Source of the DNA: Sinorhizobium sp. 6-70
GTDB taxonomy: Bacteria > Pseudomonadota > Alphaproteobacteria > Rhizobiales > Rhizobiaceae
DNA: 64,000 nt
Reading direction: 5' to 3'
NCBI RefSeq assembly: GCF_030124375.1
Contig: NZ_JASKLS010000011.1
Coordinates: 1-64,000 of the forward strand
Part shown: positions 1 through 7,952 of the stretch, in pieces
How the letters are laid out: every line of letters begins with the position of its first letter
Position numbering within the stretch: position 1 is the stretch's first letter
Notes under the pieces: model-generated
Databases searched by the model: none
The model's input: the letters and a program-made list of their open reading frames with translations, nothing else
Told to the model about the DNA's origin: nothing
Made by a program: the position numbers and the translations under genes

Positions 1-1677
1 GGTATGAATGCCGAAGCGCGTGCGGAATTCCGGAAGACCCTTTGCCTTCTGTTTCTCGTTGAACGCCTGCAGCCTCTCCTTGACGGCGAGCGCGCAGCGA
101 CAGGCGTGTTCGGCATGTCGTTCGTCGGCGACCGGTGCGTTCCACATGGCGAAGACCGAGTCGCCGAGGAACTGGATGATCGTGCCGTCGTGGGCGTGGA
201 CGGTTTCGCTGAAAATATCGAAATACTCCGAAAGCATCGCCACCACCTCCTCCGGCGCGTGACGCTCGCTGATGGTGGTGAAATCGTAGATATCGGTGAA
301 AAGCGCCGTCACTTCCTGACGCCAGGCTGCCCGGCCGCCGAACTGCCCGGATTCGATGCCTCGGCGCACCAGTTCCTTGGGCACGTAGAGCGCGAAGGTG
401 AAGATGGCGTCGCGGGCCTTGTTCATCGCGCCGTTGAGCGTCGAGATTTCGGTCACGTGCGAGGGGACGTCGATCGGCGTGGTGAAGTCCAGGTCCTGCA
501 GCCGGTTGGCGCTGGCGGTAAGCTGGTGCAGGGACTTCGTGATCAGGTGCGCGAGAACGAGAGCGCTGAGGACGGCGAGCACCACGACGGCGCCTGAAAC
601 CGCAAGACCCTCGAGCAGGGCGGCGTTGGCGGTCGCCATCAGTTCGTCGAGAGGGGCAGCGACCACCACCCGATGCCCCGAAAGCAGCACGGCCGAGGCT
701 AGCGGCGTCACCACGACGAGATAGGTGCGATCGCCGACATCGACGAAGCTTGCCTTGCCCGGGGCAGGCGGGTTGAGGCGGATGCTTTCGATGAGCGGAT
801 CGTTTTGCGGCGCAGCGACCGGATCGTACTTCTGCTTTGCCGCCATGATACGCTGCATCATGGCGGGATCAGAGTGGATGATCGGCCGTCCGACCGCGTC
901 GAGAATGAATGAAACGGAACCCTCGGTGAGTCGCTCGCGCGACAGGAAGTCGGTAATCGTGTCGAGCACGACGTCTGCGCCGATGACAATCTTTCCGTTT
1001 CCGTGATGGGCTTGCGATATCGTCATTCCGAGCTTGCCGGTCGTGGCCATTTCGTAGGGCCCGGTCGATACGGGAGCTTTCCCGTCGACGGCGGCCTGGT
1101 ACCAGGGGCGAGTTTCCGGGTCGAAGCCGGTTGATGTCAGCCGGCGCTCGGCGAACTGCATGCCGGCTTCATCGAGAAACAGGACGCGGTTGACCGGCTT
1201 TCCTTCGGCGTCCTTTTCCATCGAGCGCGCGGCAATCGCTGCACCGCGCGGCGCGTCGAGCGCCATTCGCCACGCGGGCATTGCCAGATCGACGACCTGG
1301 AAGAACGCCCCATCCGGATAGCCGACATAGACGCCATCGATGTGCGGAGACCGCATGATGCCTTCACGCAGGATCGCGATCTTGTCGTTCAGGCGTTCCG
1401 GCGGGGGCACGAGGAAGGAATTGGCTACCGATGCCACGAGGCCGACCAACGCCGAAGTGTCGCCGGAAAGGACCCCGAGCCGGTCGACGAGACGGCCGAC
1501 GAAGGCGCGCATGCTGGCTTCGGCATCTTCGATCGCGGCATTGCGCGACCGGCGGTAATCAAGACCGACCAGGGTGGCGGATACCACGATGAGCATGGCA
1601 ACCATCACGAGGGCAAATAGCGACCGGAGCGAATGCGTCCAGATCGCGGGATGCCTGTTTTCGTCGGAGCCGCGCAT
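1..1677 (-). CDS. Cache-HAMP class III adenylate/guanylate cyclase, C-terminus cut by window edge
   Basis: A membrane sensor that should make a cyclic nucleotide in response to an extracytoplasmic ligand. The 559 residues present read: a transmembrane helix near residues 16-38, a large periplasmic region of Cache type to about residue 345, a second helix near 350-375, a HAMP-like linker, then the cyclase domain. Metal-binding signatures are visible as LFTDI (about residue 460) and FLGDS (about 505). The residue that is usually the adenine-selecting Lys before FxGD is Gln here (GTIIQFLGDS), so nucleotide choice is uncertain. The start is the ATG at 1677, preceded by GGGGAC. The C-terminus lies beyond base 1. 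It faces no obvious operon partner. Confidence 0.88.
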   Translation of the reverse strand, partial: MRGSDENRHPAIWTHSLRSLFALVMVAMLIVVSATLVGLDYRRSRNAAIEDAEASMRAFVGRLVDRLGVLSGDTSALVGLVASVANSFLVPPPERLNDKIAILREGIMRSPHIDGVYVGYPDGAFFQVVDLAMPAWRMALDAPRGAAIAARSMEKDAEGKPVNRVLFLDEAGMQFAERRLTSTGFDPETRPWYQAAVDGKAPVSTGPYEMATTGKLGMTISQAHHGNGKIVIGADVVLDTITDFLSRERLTEGSVSFILDAVGRPIIHSDPAMMQRIMAAKQKYDPVAAPQNDPLIESIRLNPPAPGKASFVDVGDRTYLVVVTPLASAVLLSGHRVVVAAPLDELMATANAALLEGLAVSGAVVVLAVLSALVLAHLITKSLHQLTASANRLQDLDFTTPIDVPSHVTEISTLNGAMNKARDAIFTFALYVPKELVRRGIESGQFGGRAAWRQEVTALFTDIYDFTTISERHAPEEVVAMLSEYFDIFSETVHAHDGTIIQFLGDSVFAMWNAPVADERHAEHACRCALAVKERLQAFNEKQKAKGLPEFRTRFGIHT

Positions 1678-1808
1678 GCGTCTGTGTCCCCGTCAGTACG
1701 TTCGCCGTCAATCTTTGCAGCATTGCACGGTGTTTGCCTAGAACTTGTTAATTGGCGAGCCGCAGCAGTTGAAGAGACCAAATACTGCCTCGGTTCGATC
1801 CATAGTCG

Positions 1809-1824
1809 GTAAGCAAGTGCTTAC
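1809..1824. promoter_or_regulatory. Palindrome GTAAGCA-AG-TGCTTAC, possible operator
   Basis: A perfect 7-bp inverted repeat with a 2-bp spacer lies in the 225-bp gap between the cyclase start and the small secreted protein. A third half-site, GCTTACC, follows at 1839-1845. It sits about 130 bp upstream of the cyclase start and beyond the end of the other gene. It is not GC-rich and has no T-run, so a terminator is unlikely. Binding by a regulator is only inferred. Confidence 0.3.
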
Positions 1825-1902
1825 ATCGCATCACGTGAGCTTACCGCTTCATCGGGCGAACCGGCGATGATCGGTTGCCCCGCCGAAACAAGATGCGGCG
1901 GG

Positions 1903-2232
1903 CTAATAGTTCAGACCACGCTTCTGCCGTTCGAGCGAGGGCGGCAATCGACTTCCCCGAAAGACCGGGCCGCCGTCGCCCTCGCGGCACTTGTAGACCG
2001 TGTCGTAGCCCGGTCCGCGCGAGGACTCGAATGGCGCCCAGCGGTCGACGAAGACCTGCTCGCAAGCCACCCTCGGCGGATCCCGCAGCGGATCCTCGTC
2101 GCGCACACCCGGAAGGTCATAGAAGGCTTGGGCGAACTGTTGCGCGCTTTGTGCTGCGAGCGCGGCGCCTGTCGAGAGTCCCAGCAGGAAGGCGGTGCAG
2201 GCAGGCACCCGGACGGATCGAAGCGAAATCAT
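1903..2232 (-). CDS. Small secreted protein of unknown function (109 aa)
   Basis: The first 27 residues form a typical Sec signal peptide: a basic start (MISLRSVR), a hydrophobic core (FLLGLSTGAALA) and a likely cleavage after ALA. The mature part is about 83 residues with two cysteines and many charged residues, and I recognise no domain. The ATG at 2232 is chosen because it opens the signal peptide; the frame is open upstream to 2331, but that extension is arginine-rich and has no signal character. It is transcribed divergently from the RNase D-like gene, with 130 bp between the starts. Function unknown; an envelope location is inferred from the signal peptide. Confidence 0.65.
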   Translation of the reverse strand: MISLRSVRVPACTAFLLGLSTGAALAAQSAQQFAQAFYDLPGVRDEDPLRDPPRVACEQVFVDRWAPFESSRGPGYDTVYKCREGDGGPVFRGSRLPPSLERQKRGLNY

Positions 2233-2362
2233 GCTCTCGGGCTTTCTCAAGAAGGGGATCGGTAAGACCGGAGGGGAGAACGTACGGTATTGCCTCCGGC
2301 AAACTTGCGCTATAGGCCAACTGTGTTCCAATTCACTTGGCTAGTTGATCTGGGGATTTTCG

Positions 2363-2989
2363 ATGGCGAATGCAATACGATTCCACGAAGGCGATATTTC
2401 CGCGGCCGATGCGGCCCGCTACACGGGCGCTATCGCCATCGATACGGAAACGCTCGGCCTCGTTCCCCGCCGCGACCGGTTGTGCGTGGTGCAGCTTTCA
2501 CCGGGTGACGGCACCGCCGACGTGATCCGCATTGCTGCCGGGCAGAGGGAAGCGCCGAACCTCGTTGCAATGCTCGCCGATCCGGCGCGCCAGAAGATCT
2601 TCCACTTCGGCCGCTTCGATATCGCCGTGCTCTTCCACACCTTCGGCGTCACGGCAACACCGGTTTTCTGCACCAAGATCGCCTCGCGGCTGACGCGCAC
2701 CTACACCGACCGGCACGGGCTCAAGGATAATCTCAAGGAACTGCTCGACGTCGATATTTCCAAGCAGCAGCAGTCATCGGACTGGGCGGCCGATATCCTT
2801 TCGCCGGCACAGCTCGAATACGCCGCTTCCGACGTGCTCTACCTGCATGCGCTGCGCGACAAGCTGACCGCGCGCCTCCTGCGCGATGGCCGCATGGAGC
2901 ACGCCGAAGCCTGCTTCGCCTTCCTGCCGACACGGGCGAAGCTCGACCTGCTCGGCTGGGAAGAAACGGATATTTTCGCGCATAGCTGA
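2363..2989 (+). CDS. rnd: Ribonuclease D-like 3'-5' exonuclease (DEDDy family)
   Basis: A single-domain 208-residue DEDD exonuclease expected to trim the 3' ends of structured RNAs in the cytoplasm. The four acidic residues and the tyrosine are visible: AIDTET (Asp27, Glu29), HFGRFD (Asp86) and YAASD (Tyr153, Asp157). The two C-terminal HRDC domains of E. coli RNase D are absent, as in the short RNase D form common in rhizobia, so the protein is about half the length of the enterobacterial enzyme. The ATG at 2363 follows a GGGGA ribosome-binding sequence; an upstream TTG at 2345 is in frame but less likely. It converges on the yqaA-like gene with 3 bp between the ends. Confidence 0.9.
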   Translation: MANAIRFHEGDISAADAARYTGAIAIDTETLGLVPRRDRLCVVQLSPGDGTADVIRIAAGQREAPNLVAMLADPARQKIFHFGRFDIAVLFHTFGVTATPVFCTKIASRLTRTYTDRHGLKDNLKELLDVDISKQQQSSDWAADILSPAQLEYAASDVLYLHALRDKLTARLLRDGRMEHAEACFAFLPTRAKLDLLGWEETDIFAHS

Positions 2990-2992
2990 CCT

Positions 2993-3406
2993 TCACGGCG
3001 TCAGCCACAGAACGGCGGCGTAGCGCGCCGCCTTGCCGAGCGTCACGAAGACGAGAAACAGCGTGAGCGGGGTCCTCAGCAGCCCGGCGACGAGCGTCAG
3101 CGGATCACCGACAACCGGCAGCCAGGAGAAAAGCAGGACGGGCCGGCCATAGCGCTGAAAGAGTGCCTCGGCCTTTTGCCGCGCGGGCGGCGAAACCGGA
3201 AACCAACGGCGGTCCTCGAAACGGATGAGAAAGCGGCCGAGCGCGAAATTGACAACGGCGCCAAGCACGTTGCCCGCGGTCGCCGCCACGAAGAGCGTTG
3301 TGCGGCTCGTCTCGCCCGCAAGCGCCGCCGCGACGATTGCGGCCTCCGAAAGGCCGAAGAGCAAGGTCGCCGACAGGAAGGCCGCGGCAAAAACGCCGGA
3401 AAGCAT
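2993..3406 (-). CDS. yqaA: YqaA family (SNARE-associated/DedA-like) membrane protein
   Basis: A 137-residue integral membrane protein. The family signature FxRYGxxxLLFSWLPVVGDPLT lies near residues 83-104, between hydrophobic segments near 1-35, 40-60 and 110-135. Its molecular role is not established; relatives in the DedA superfamily act in lipid transport and membrane homeostasis. The ATG at 3406 lies 18 bp after an AGGAG sequence. A CTG 12 bp further upstream would sit at better spacing, so the true start is uncertain. The AGGAG overlaps a copied 3' end of the SelW-like gene (see 3418-3462), suggesting the gene was once translated in tandem behind selW. Confidence 0.8.
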   Translation of the reverse strand: MLSGVFAAAFLSATLLFGLSEAAIVAAALAGETSRTTLFVAATAGNVLGAVVNFALGRFLIRFEDRRWFPVSPPARQKAEALFQRYGRPVLLFSWLPVVGDPLTLVAGLLRTPLTLFLVFVTLGKAARYAAVLWLTP

Positions 3407-3417
3407 ACCGAAGTCCA

Positions 3418-3462
3418 GGCTCAGCTCCTGTCGACATGGCCGAGATCACGCTCGGGCCCGAT
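3418..3462 (-). repeat. Duplicated 3' end of the SelW-like gene
   Basis: This stretch is a direct repeat of 4649-4693, the last codons and stop of the SelW-like gene. Read on the minus strand, both copies end PERDLGHVDRS-stop. The three mismatches within those codons (CCC/CCG, CGT/CGC, CAT/CAC) are all synonymous, so both copies evolved as coding sequence before one became an orphan. Upstream of the shared part the reading frames no longer match. The two copies bracket a 1.2-kb segment carrying the YdbC-like reductase. Confidence 0.75.
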
Positions 3463-3613
3463 GCACTCGTGCTTACATGGCGCGCGGCGTCGGAAAATCC
3501 GCCTGCATGCACCCGCCACCAAAGCGTTCAGATCGCTGATGCCTACCTTCATTATTCGAAAATCCGCACAGCCTGTGCGGGTTGTATCAGGTAGTCGCAC
3601 ATTCGAACAACGC

Positions 3614-3635
3614 CTATCTGCGTTTCGTCAGATAG
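3614..3635. promoter_or_regulatory. Inverted repeat CTATCTG-N8-CAGATAG before the ydbC-like gene
   Basis: A perfect 7-bp inverted repeat with an 8-bp loop ends where the ribosome-binding sequence GGGGAAAG (about 3634-3641) begins, just before the ATG at 3646. It could be an operator or a translation-affecting hairpin. A second perfect palindrome, CCGCACAG-C-CTGTGCGG, lies at 3564-3580. No regulator gene is adjacent, so the function is inferred only. Confidence 0.4.
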
Positions 3636-3645
3636 GGGAAAGATC

Positions 3646-4527
3646 ATGACCATCAACGACCAAACTGGAACATTCAAGCTCGGCAATCGCATCCTGAAGC
3701 GTGTTGGCTATGGCGCAATGCAGCTCGCCGGGCCCGGCGTGTTCGGCCCGCCCAGGGACCATGACGCGGCCGTGGCCGTGCTGCGCGCGGCCGTTAATGC
3801 CGGCGTGGACCACATCGACACCAGCGACTTCTATGGCCCGCATGTCACCAACCGGTTGATCCGCGAGGCGCTTGCGCCCTATCCCGACGACCTCGTTATC
3901 GTCACGAAGATCGGCGCCCGACGCGGTGAGGATGGAGCGTGGCTCCCGGCCTTCTCAAGGGAGGAATTGAAGCAGGCGGTACATGATAACCTGCGCAATC
4001 TCGGGCTCGACGTGTTAGAGGTGGTGAACCTCCGCATCATGTTCGATGCGCACGGCCCTGCTGAAGGGTCGATCGAGGCACCGCTTACCGTCTTGGCCGA
4101 GCTTCAGCAACAGGGCCTGGTGCGCCACATCGGACTGAGCAACGTTACGGCTGCACAGGTTAGCGAAGGACGCCGGATCTGCGACATCGCCTGCGTGCAG
4201 AACCACTATAACCTGGCGCATCGCGCTGATGACGTCCTGATCGACGATCTCGCTCGCGACGGCATCGCCTATGTCCCTTTCTTCCCGCTCGGCGGGTTCA
4301 CTCCATTGCAATCGTCCACCTTGTCCGATGTCGCAAAGCGCCTTGATGCGACACCTATGCAGGTCGCACTCGCATGGCTGCTTCATCGCGGGCCTAACAT
4401 TCTTCTGATCCCCGGCACATCGTCCGTCGCGCATCTGCGTGAGAACATCGCCGCGGCCGACATCGCTCTCTCGGATGATACGCTCAAGGCGCTGGACGGC
4501 ATGGCGGAAAGCTCCAGCTTCGGCTGA
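3646..4527 (+). CDS. ydbC: Aldo/keto reductase, YdbC type
   Basis: A 293-residue NAD(P)H-dependent reductase with the TIM-barrel AKR fold, acting in the cytoplasm; its physiological substrate is not established. It matches the E. coli YdbC protein as I recall it, including MQLAGPGVFGPPRD and DTSDFYGPH. Catalytic Asp58, Tyr63 and Lys88 (VTKIG) are present. The fourth tetrad position, usually His, is Asn128 (VVNLR), which seems normal for this subfamily. A GGGGAAAG ribosome-binding site precedes the ATG. The gene lies between two copies of the selW 3' end, and its strong similarity to an enterobacterial protein suggests, but does not prove, horizontal arrival. Confidence 0.92.
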   Translation: MTINDQTGTFKLGNRILKRVGYGAMQLAGPGVFGPPRDHDAAVAVLRAAVNAGVDHIDTSDFYGPHVTNRLIREALAPYPDDLVIVTKIGARRGEDGAWLPAFSREELKQAVHDNLRNLGLDVLEVVNLRIMFDAHGPAEGSIEAPLTVLAELQQQGLVRHIGLSNVTAAQVSEGRRICDIACVQNHYNLAHRADDVLIDDLARDGIAYVPFFPLGGFTPLQSSTLSDVAKRLDATPMQVALAWLLHRGPNILLIPGTSSVAHLRENIAAADIALSDDTLKALDGMAESSSFG

Positions 4528-4651
4528 TAATGTGAAGCGCGAAAGCGATCCACTGCTTCGCAACGGCTTCCCACATTGCCGGGCGACTACGCTCCACAGG
4601 CGCGTCGAATGCCACGCCGTACGTCGCCGTGATAGCGCTGGAGCAACTGGC

Positions 4652-4933
4652 TCAGCTCCTGTCGACGTGGCCGAGATCGCGCTCCGGCTCGATCACGTCG
4701 CGGATCCGCTGCTTCAGCTCCTTCGGCCCGGGGAAGCCGCCGTCGCGCTTGCGCTCCCAGACGAGGTCGCCATCGACGCGGATCTCGAAATTGCCGCCGG
4801 TTCCGGGGATCAGCGCGACTTCGCCGAGCGAATCGCCAAACGTCGACAACAGCTCCTGCGCCATCCAGCCGGCGCGAAGCAGCCAGTTGCATTGGGTGCA
4901 ATAAAGGATTGTGACGCGGGGCTTTTCGCTCAT
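4652..4933 (-). CDS. SelT/SelW/SelH family (Rdx) thioredoxin-fold protein
   Basis: A 93-residue protein with the CxxC redox motif of the Rdx family at Cys12-Cys15 (YCTQC) and the family region GTGGNFEIRVDG. In eukaryotic SelW the first Cys is selenocysteine; here both are ordinary cysteines. It is likely a small cytoplasmic thiol oxidoreductase, but no substrate is known. The ATG at 4933 is preceded by AGGAAA at good spacing; the frame is open upstream to 5002 without matching the family. Its last codons are duplicated at 3418-3462, next to yqaA. Confidence 0.85.
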   Translation of the reverse strand: MSEKPRVTILYCTQCNWLLRAGWMAQELLSTFGDSLGEVALIPGTGGNFEIRVDGDLVWERKRDGGFPGPKELKQRIRDVIEPERDLGHVDRS

Positions 4934-5113
4934 CTCATGTTTCCTGATTGTGCTCGGACAATAGTGGCGGTTCATAGCCATAACAACGGCCTCTTCACGC
5001 ACACATCACACACATGTCAACTTTCATAGTCATGTTTTTATCTGAGGGAGCCTTGTATTGCGAACGGCGCCCGGCAAGAGAACTGCTGCAGTGCAACCAG
5101 TCCAGAGGAAATC

Positions 5114-5569
5114 ATGACCGACACCACCGTTACGACCGCCCGCCCGCGCGCGATCCTGCCGGCACTCGAAAAGATCTACCTGCCGCTCGGCAACGTCGCC
5201 GAGACGCTGCTGCGTGCGCTTGCCGGTGCGCTGCTCGTCACCCATGGCTACGGCAAGATCCTCGATCCCTTCGGTGCCGTTGGCATGGTGGAAGGCCTGG
5301 GCTTTTATCCGGGCGTCTTTTGGTCGCCGCTCCTCTCTGCCACCGAATTCTTCGGCGGCATCTTCCTCGCCATCGGCTTCCTGACCCGCCCGGCCGCGTT
5401 CGCGACCACCATCGTGTTGCTGGTCACCGTCTATTTCCACGGCATCGTGCAGGGTCAGGGGCTCGGCGGCGCCGAGAAATCAATCCTTTGGGCCGCAATC
5501 ACCTTCTTCTTTGCCATCCGCGGCGCCAACAGCCAATCGGTCGACGCCAAGCTTGGCAAGCAGTTCTGA
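5114..5569 (+). CDS. DoxX family membrane protein
   Basis: A 151-residue protein with four predicted membrane helices in the DoxX/DUF417-like arrangement: RALAGALLVTHGYGKI opens helix 1, and the motif GFLTRPAAF lies between helices. DoxX proteins are small quinone-linked or redox-related membrane proteins of poorly defined role. The ATG has a strong AGAGGAAA ribosome-binding site. It is a single-gene unit, convergent with rnk. I cannot assign a specific substrate. Confidence 0.85.
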   Translation: MTDTTVTTARPRAILPALEKIYLPLGNVAETLLRALAGALLVTHGYGKILDPFGAVGMVEGLGFYPGVFWSPLLSATEFFGGIFLAIGFLTRPAAFATTIVLLVTVYFHGIVQGQGLGGAEKSILWAAITFFFAIRGANSQSVDAKLGKQF

Positions 5570-5585
5570 CCTCCTGCTTTTTGAC

Positions 5586-5604
5586 GCGGCCGCTTGTCGG
5601 CCGC
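5586..5604. terminator. GC hairpin between doxX and rnk
   Basis: GCGGCCG and CGGCCGC pair around a CTTGT loop between the convergent doxX and rnk genes. There is no clear T-run on either strand, so this is a weak candidate for a shared terminator. Confidence 0.4.
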
Positions 5605-5627
5605 ATCTCTCCTTCTCACGATCAATA

Positions 5628-6023
5628 CTATCGGGCGACGCTGCGGATCGTCATGCGATGCGCCTTTCCCGCCCGGTCGAGCCAGTCGATCGACTGTCCG
5701 ACGGAAAGCCCGATCAGCGCCGCGCCGATCGGCGTCAACACCGAAATCCTGCCCGCTTCGATGTCGGCTTCGCCGGGATAGACCAGCGTCACTTCCTTGG
5801 CAAAACCGTTGTCGGCATCGAAGGCGACGGTCGAGCCCATCTGCACGCTGTCCTTCGGCAGATCATGTGCGGCGACGCGCGCCCGTTCGAGTTCCGAAAG
5901 CAGCGCTTCGGCGACGTCGGGTACGCGGTCGAGTGCCGACATGGCGAGTGCGGTAAGGCGCGCATGGTCCTCGGCATTGATGACGATCGGTGGAAGTTTC
6001 TTGCGGTTTACTGTGTCCGCCAT
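5628..6023 (-). CDS. rnk: Nucleoside diphosphate kinase regulator Rnk (GreA/GreB C-terminal fold)
   Basis: A 131-residue protein with an N-terminal Rnk coiled domain (LPPIVINAEDHARL) and a GreA/GreB-like C-terminal domain containing FAKEVTLVYPGEAD and LTPIGAALIGLSVGQ. Rnk binds RNA polymerase in the secondary channel region and affects nucleoside diphosphate kinase levels in gamma-proteobacteria; the rhizobial role is inferred. The ATG at 6023 (MADTVNRKK) is chosen on family length; an in-frame ATG at 6047 would add eight residues. A mosaic repeat lies directly upstream. Confidence 0.87.
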   Translation of the reverse strand: MADTVNRKKLPPIVINAEDHARLTALAMSALDRVPDVAEALLSELERARVAAHDLPKDSVQMGSTVAFDADNGFAKEVTLVYPGEADIEAGRISVLTPIGAALIGLSVGQSIDWLDRAGKAHRMTIRSVAR

Positions 6024-6060
6024 GATGATATCCGTGCTTGTGCGCATAGCTGCCTGCGCG

Positions 6061-6156
6061 CATGTTTCCTCGAATCCGAACCGATTTGAGGAAACACGCA
6101 GCAATTCAAAGTGCTGCAGCGTCCTTGCGCGCCTAACGCGGCGCGCGGCGCTGCAG
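6061..6156. repeat. RIME-like mosaic palindromic repeat
   Basis: It is made of two hairpins: TTTCCTC...GAGGAAA (about 6064-6095) and CTGCAGCG...CGCTGCAG (about 6113-6156), joined by GCAGCAATTCAAAG. The same two-hairpin pattern recurs at 13581, 31116, 33405, 42940 and 60742, and in partial form at 36868 and 62461. It matches the general description of Rhizobium intergenic mosaic elements. Confidence 0.7.
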
Positions 6157-6519
6157 AGGCGCCATGATCGCGATTGTTCCTGTGAAATGTCTTTGCGCTC
6201 GCCGCACCTAAAGTCTGTGGATCGCCGCAGACGGTCTTGATGCGAAAGGCTCCCCTTCCCCGGAGAGCGCACGCATCCGGGCCGGGGTCAGGTTCCTGCG
6301 ATAGGGCAGACCCGGAAAGAACAACAGAAATGGATCGCAAGCGTCGACATGGCCCAAAGGTCGGAAAGTTCGCCCGCGAAGTCAAGGCCGACGATCGTCT
6401 CTTGAACGGTGGCGGCGGCCGTGGTCAACCTAGCCCACAGAATGATCTTGACGGAACAGCAGGGTCTCGCGCCGACGCGCCGGCAGGCTTTGCGATCTCG
6501 TGATGGAGGAGGTTTGGTC
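6157..6519. other. Intergenic stretch, no gene seen
   Basis: Open frames here are short and lack plausible starts or family features. The stretch separates rnk from the GFA gene and ends with a strong ribosome-binding site (GGAGGAGG). I see no RNA gene or terminator in it. Confidence 0.5.
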
Positions 6520-7011
6520 ATGAACGAAGCAATCGAGGGCGGCTGTTTTTGCGGGCGCATTCGCTACCGGCTGAAGGCGCGGCCGATGTTCGTCCATTGT
6601 TGCCACTGCAGCGATTGCCAGCGGCAGGTGGGAAGCGCTTTCGCGATCAACGGCATCGTCGAGGCGGAAAACGTCGAACTGCTCAACGGCGAGCCCGTGA
6701 TGGTCACGTTGCCGACCGACAGCGGCCGCCCGCACGACGTTTATCGCTGTGCCGACTGCCAGTCGGCGCTCTGGAGCGACTACGGCCGGCGCAAATGGCT
6801 TTCTTTCGTGCGCGTCGCAACGCTCGACCGGCCGTCGGATTTTCCGCCGGACGTACACATCTATACGCGCTCGAAACTCGACTGGGTGACGCTGCCGGCG
6901 GGCGCCAAGGCTTTCGAGGAATATTACGACATGCAGGCGTTGTGGCCGAAGGAGAGCCTGGAGCGACGCGATCGCGCCTATGCCAAGTCGAAAGGACAGG
7001 CGCAGTCATGA
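6520..7011 (+). CDS. GFA family (glutathione-dependent formaldehyde-activating-like) zinc protein
   Basis: A 163-residue protein with the zinc-ligand pattern of the GFA/CENP-V fold: GGCFCG (Cys9, Cys11), HCCHCSDC (Cys27-Cys33) and a later YRCADC. Founding members were linked to S-hydroxymethylglutathione formation, but most family members have no proven substrate. The ATG at 6520 has an excellent GGAGGAGG ribosome-binding site; the open frame upstream to 6409 is not used. Its stop overlaps the start of the acetyltransferase (ATGA), so the two are co-translated. Confidence 0.85.
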   Translation: MNEAIEGGCFCGRIRYRLKARPMFVHCCHCSDCQRQVGSAFAINGIVEAENVELLNGEPVMVTLPTDSGRPHDVYRCADCQSALWSDYGRRKWLSFVRVATLDRPSDFPPDVHIYTRSKLDWVTLPAGAKAFEEYYDMQALWPKESLERRDRAYAKSKGQAQS

Positions 7012-7565
7012 CGGGAAGCGAGCGTGAAAAGATGGCGGCGGGCGCATGGTATCGCTGCCTCGATCCGGAACTGGATGAATTGCGCGCCCGCGCCCGCAGG
7101 GCGGTCCACCAGCACAACACCCTGCCGCCGGATGAGCGGGGCAGTCTGGCCCCGGCCTTGAGGACGCTGTTTGCCGATGTTGCTGCCGACGCCTTCGTCG
7201 AGGCGCCGTTCCATTGTTCCTACGGCATGAACATAACGCTCGGCGCCCGCGTCTACCTGAACGCCGGATGCACCATCCTCGACAGTGCACCCGTCACCAT
7301 CGGCAGCGATACGATGCTCGGACCGCGCGTGCAGATCTATTGCGCCGAACACCACAAGGATCCGGCGCTGCGCCGGGAGGGACTGGAAATCGCCCGTCCC
7401 GTGACGATCAGCCAGAACGTCTGGATCGGCGGCGGCGCAATCATTCTCGCCGGCGTGACGATCGGCGACGGCGCGATCGTCGGCGCGGGCGCGGTTGTGA
7501 CGCGCGACGTGGCCCCGGGCGCGACGGTGGTGGGGAATCCGGCGCGGGTGCTTGGGAGCCGGTAG
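7008..7565 (+). CDS. Maltose/galactoside O-acetyltransferase family (hexapeptide repeat)
   Basis: A 185-residue acetyl-CoA-dependent sugar O-acetyltransferase. It has the N-terminal Mac domain (MAAGAWYRCLDPELDELR) and a left-handed beta-helix of hexapeptide repeats with the conserved catalytic region AEHHKDPALR and the loop QNVWIGGGAIILAGVTIG. It belongs with Maa, LacA and NodL; which sugar is acetylated cannot be read from sequence, and nothing nearby points to Nod factor synthesis. The start overlaps the GFA stop by 4 bp. Confidence 0.88.
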   Translation: MTGSEREKMAAGAWYRCLDPELDELRARARRAVHQHNTLPPDERGSLAPALRTLFADVAADAFVEAPFHCSYGMNITLGARVYLNAGCTILDSAPVTIGSDTMLGPRVQIYCAEHHKDPALRREGLEIARPVTISQNVWIGGGAIILAGVTIGDGAIVGAGAVVTRDVAPGATVVGNPARVLGSR

Positions 7566-7643
7566 CGGCTACCGCACTCTCTCCTCCCCGCCAACATTCC
7601 AACTACATCGATCTCGTGTCGATTGCGCGCCAACCCCTCCGCT

Positions 7644-7674
7644 TGTCATCCTCGGGTCAAGCCCGAGGATGACA
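7644..7674. repeat. Perfect 13-bp inverted repeat (dispersed-palindrome type)
   Basis: TGTCATCCTCGGG and CCCGAGGATGACA pair around a TCAAG loop. It lies 80 bp after the acetyltransferase and has no T-run, so it may work as a weak terminator or be one of the dispersed GTCATCCTCGGG palindromes seen in alphaproteobacteria. Confidence 0.6.
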
Positions 7675-7733
7675 CAATAGAGAGGGTCAAGAATGCCAGC
7701 GCCTACCGGCGCTGGCTCTGCCGCCCGCCCCTG

Positions 7734-7952
7734 TTACGCGGCACGCTTCTTGAGGGCCGCATCCCGGCTGCCGACGTGCTTGCGTTCAGAATTTCGTTCA
7801 CGCGACCGGGATTGACGTCGAAGCTGGCGGCAATGCGATTTTTGAACTCGCCGTTCCAGTGCCGGAGCCAGTTTTCGACAGCGTCGTCAAAAGTGAGCGT
7901 ATAGCTCGGTTTACTATTGTCGTTAGCGAGGAAAGCTTCGAGGATTTACTTG
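7734..7952 (-). pseudogene. Decayed small DNA-binding (helix-turn-helix-like) protein
   Basis: Read on the minus strand, a frame without a start codon gives LEAFLANDNSKPSY, then FKNRIAASFDVNPGRVNEIL, a helix-turn-helix-like stretch resembling small IAxxFxVNxGRVxE proteins. At the codon after ILN the frame slips by one base: restoring a base (AAC GGC AAG for AAC GC AAG) gives NGKHVGSRDAALKKRAA and a TAA stop at 7734. Upstream an in-frame TAA removes the N-terminus. The gene therefore appears both truncated and frameshifted. The opposite strand also has an open frame (7754-8011) without a start codon; I regard it as the antisense shadow. Confidence 0.55.
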
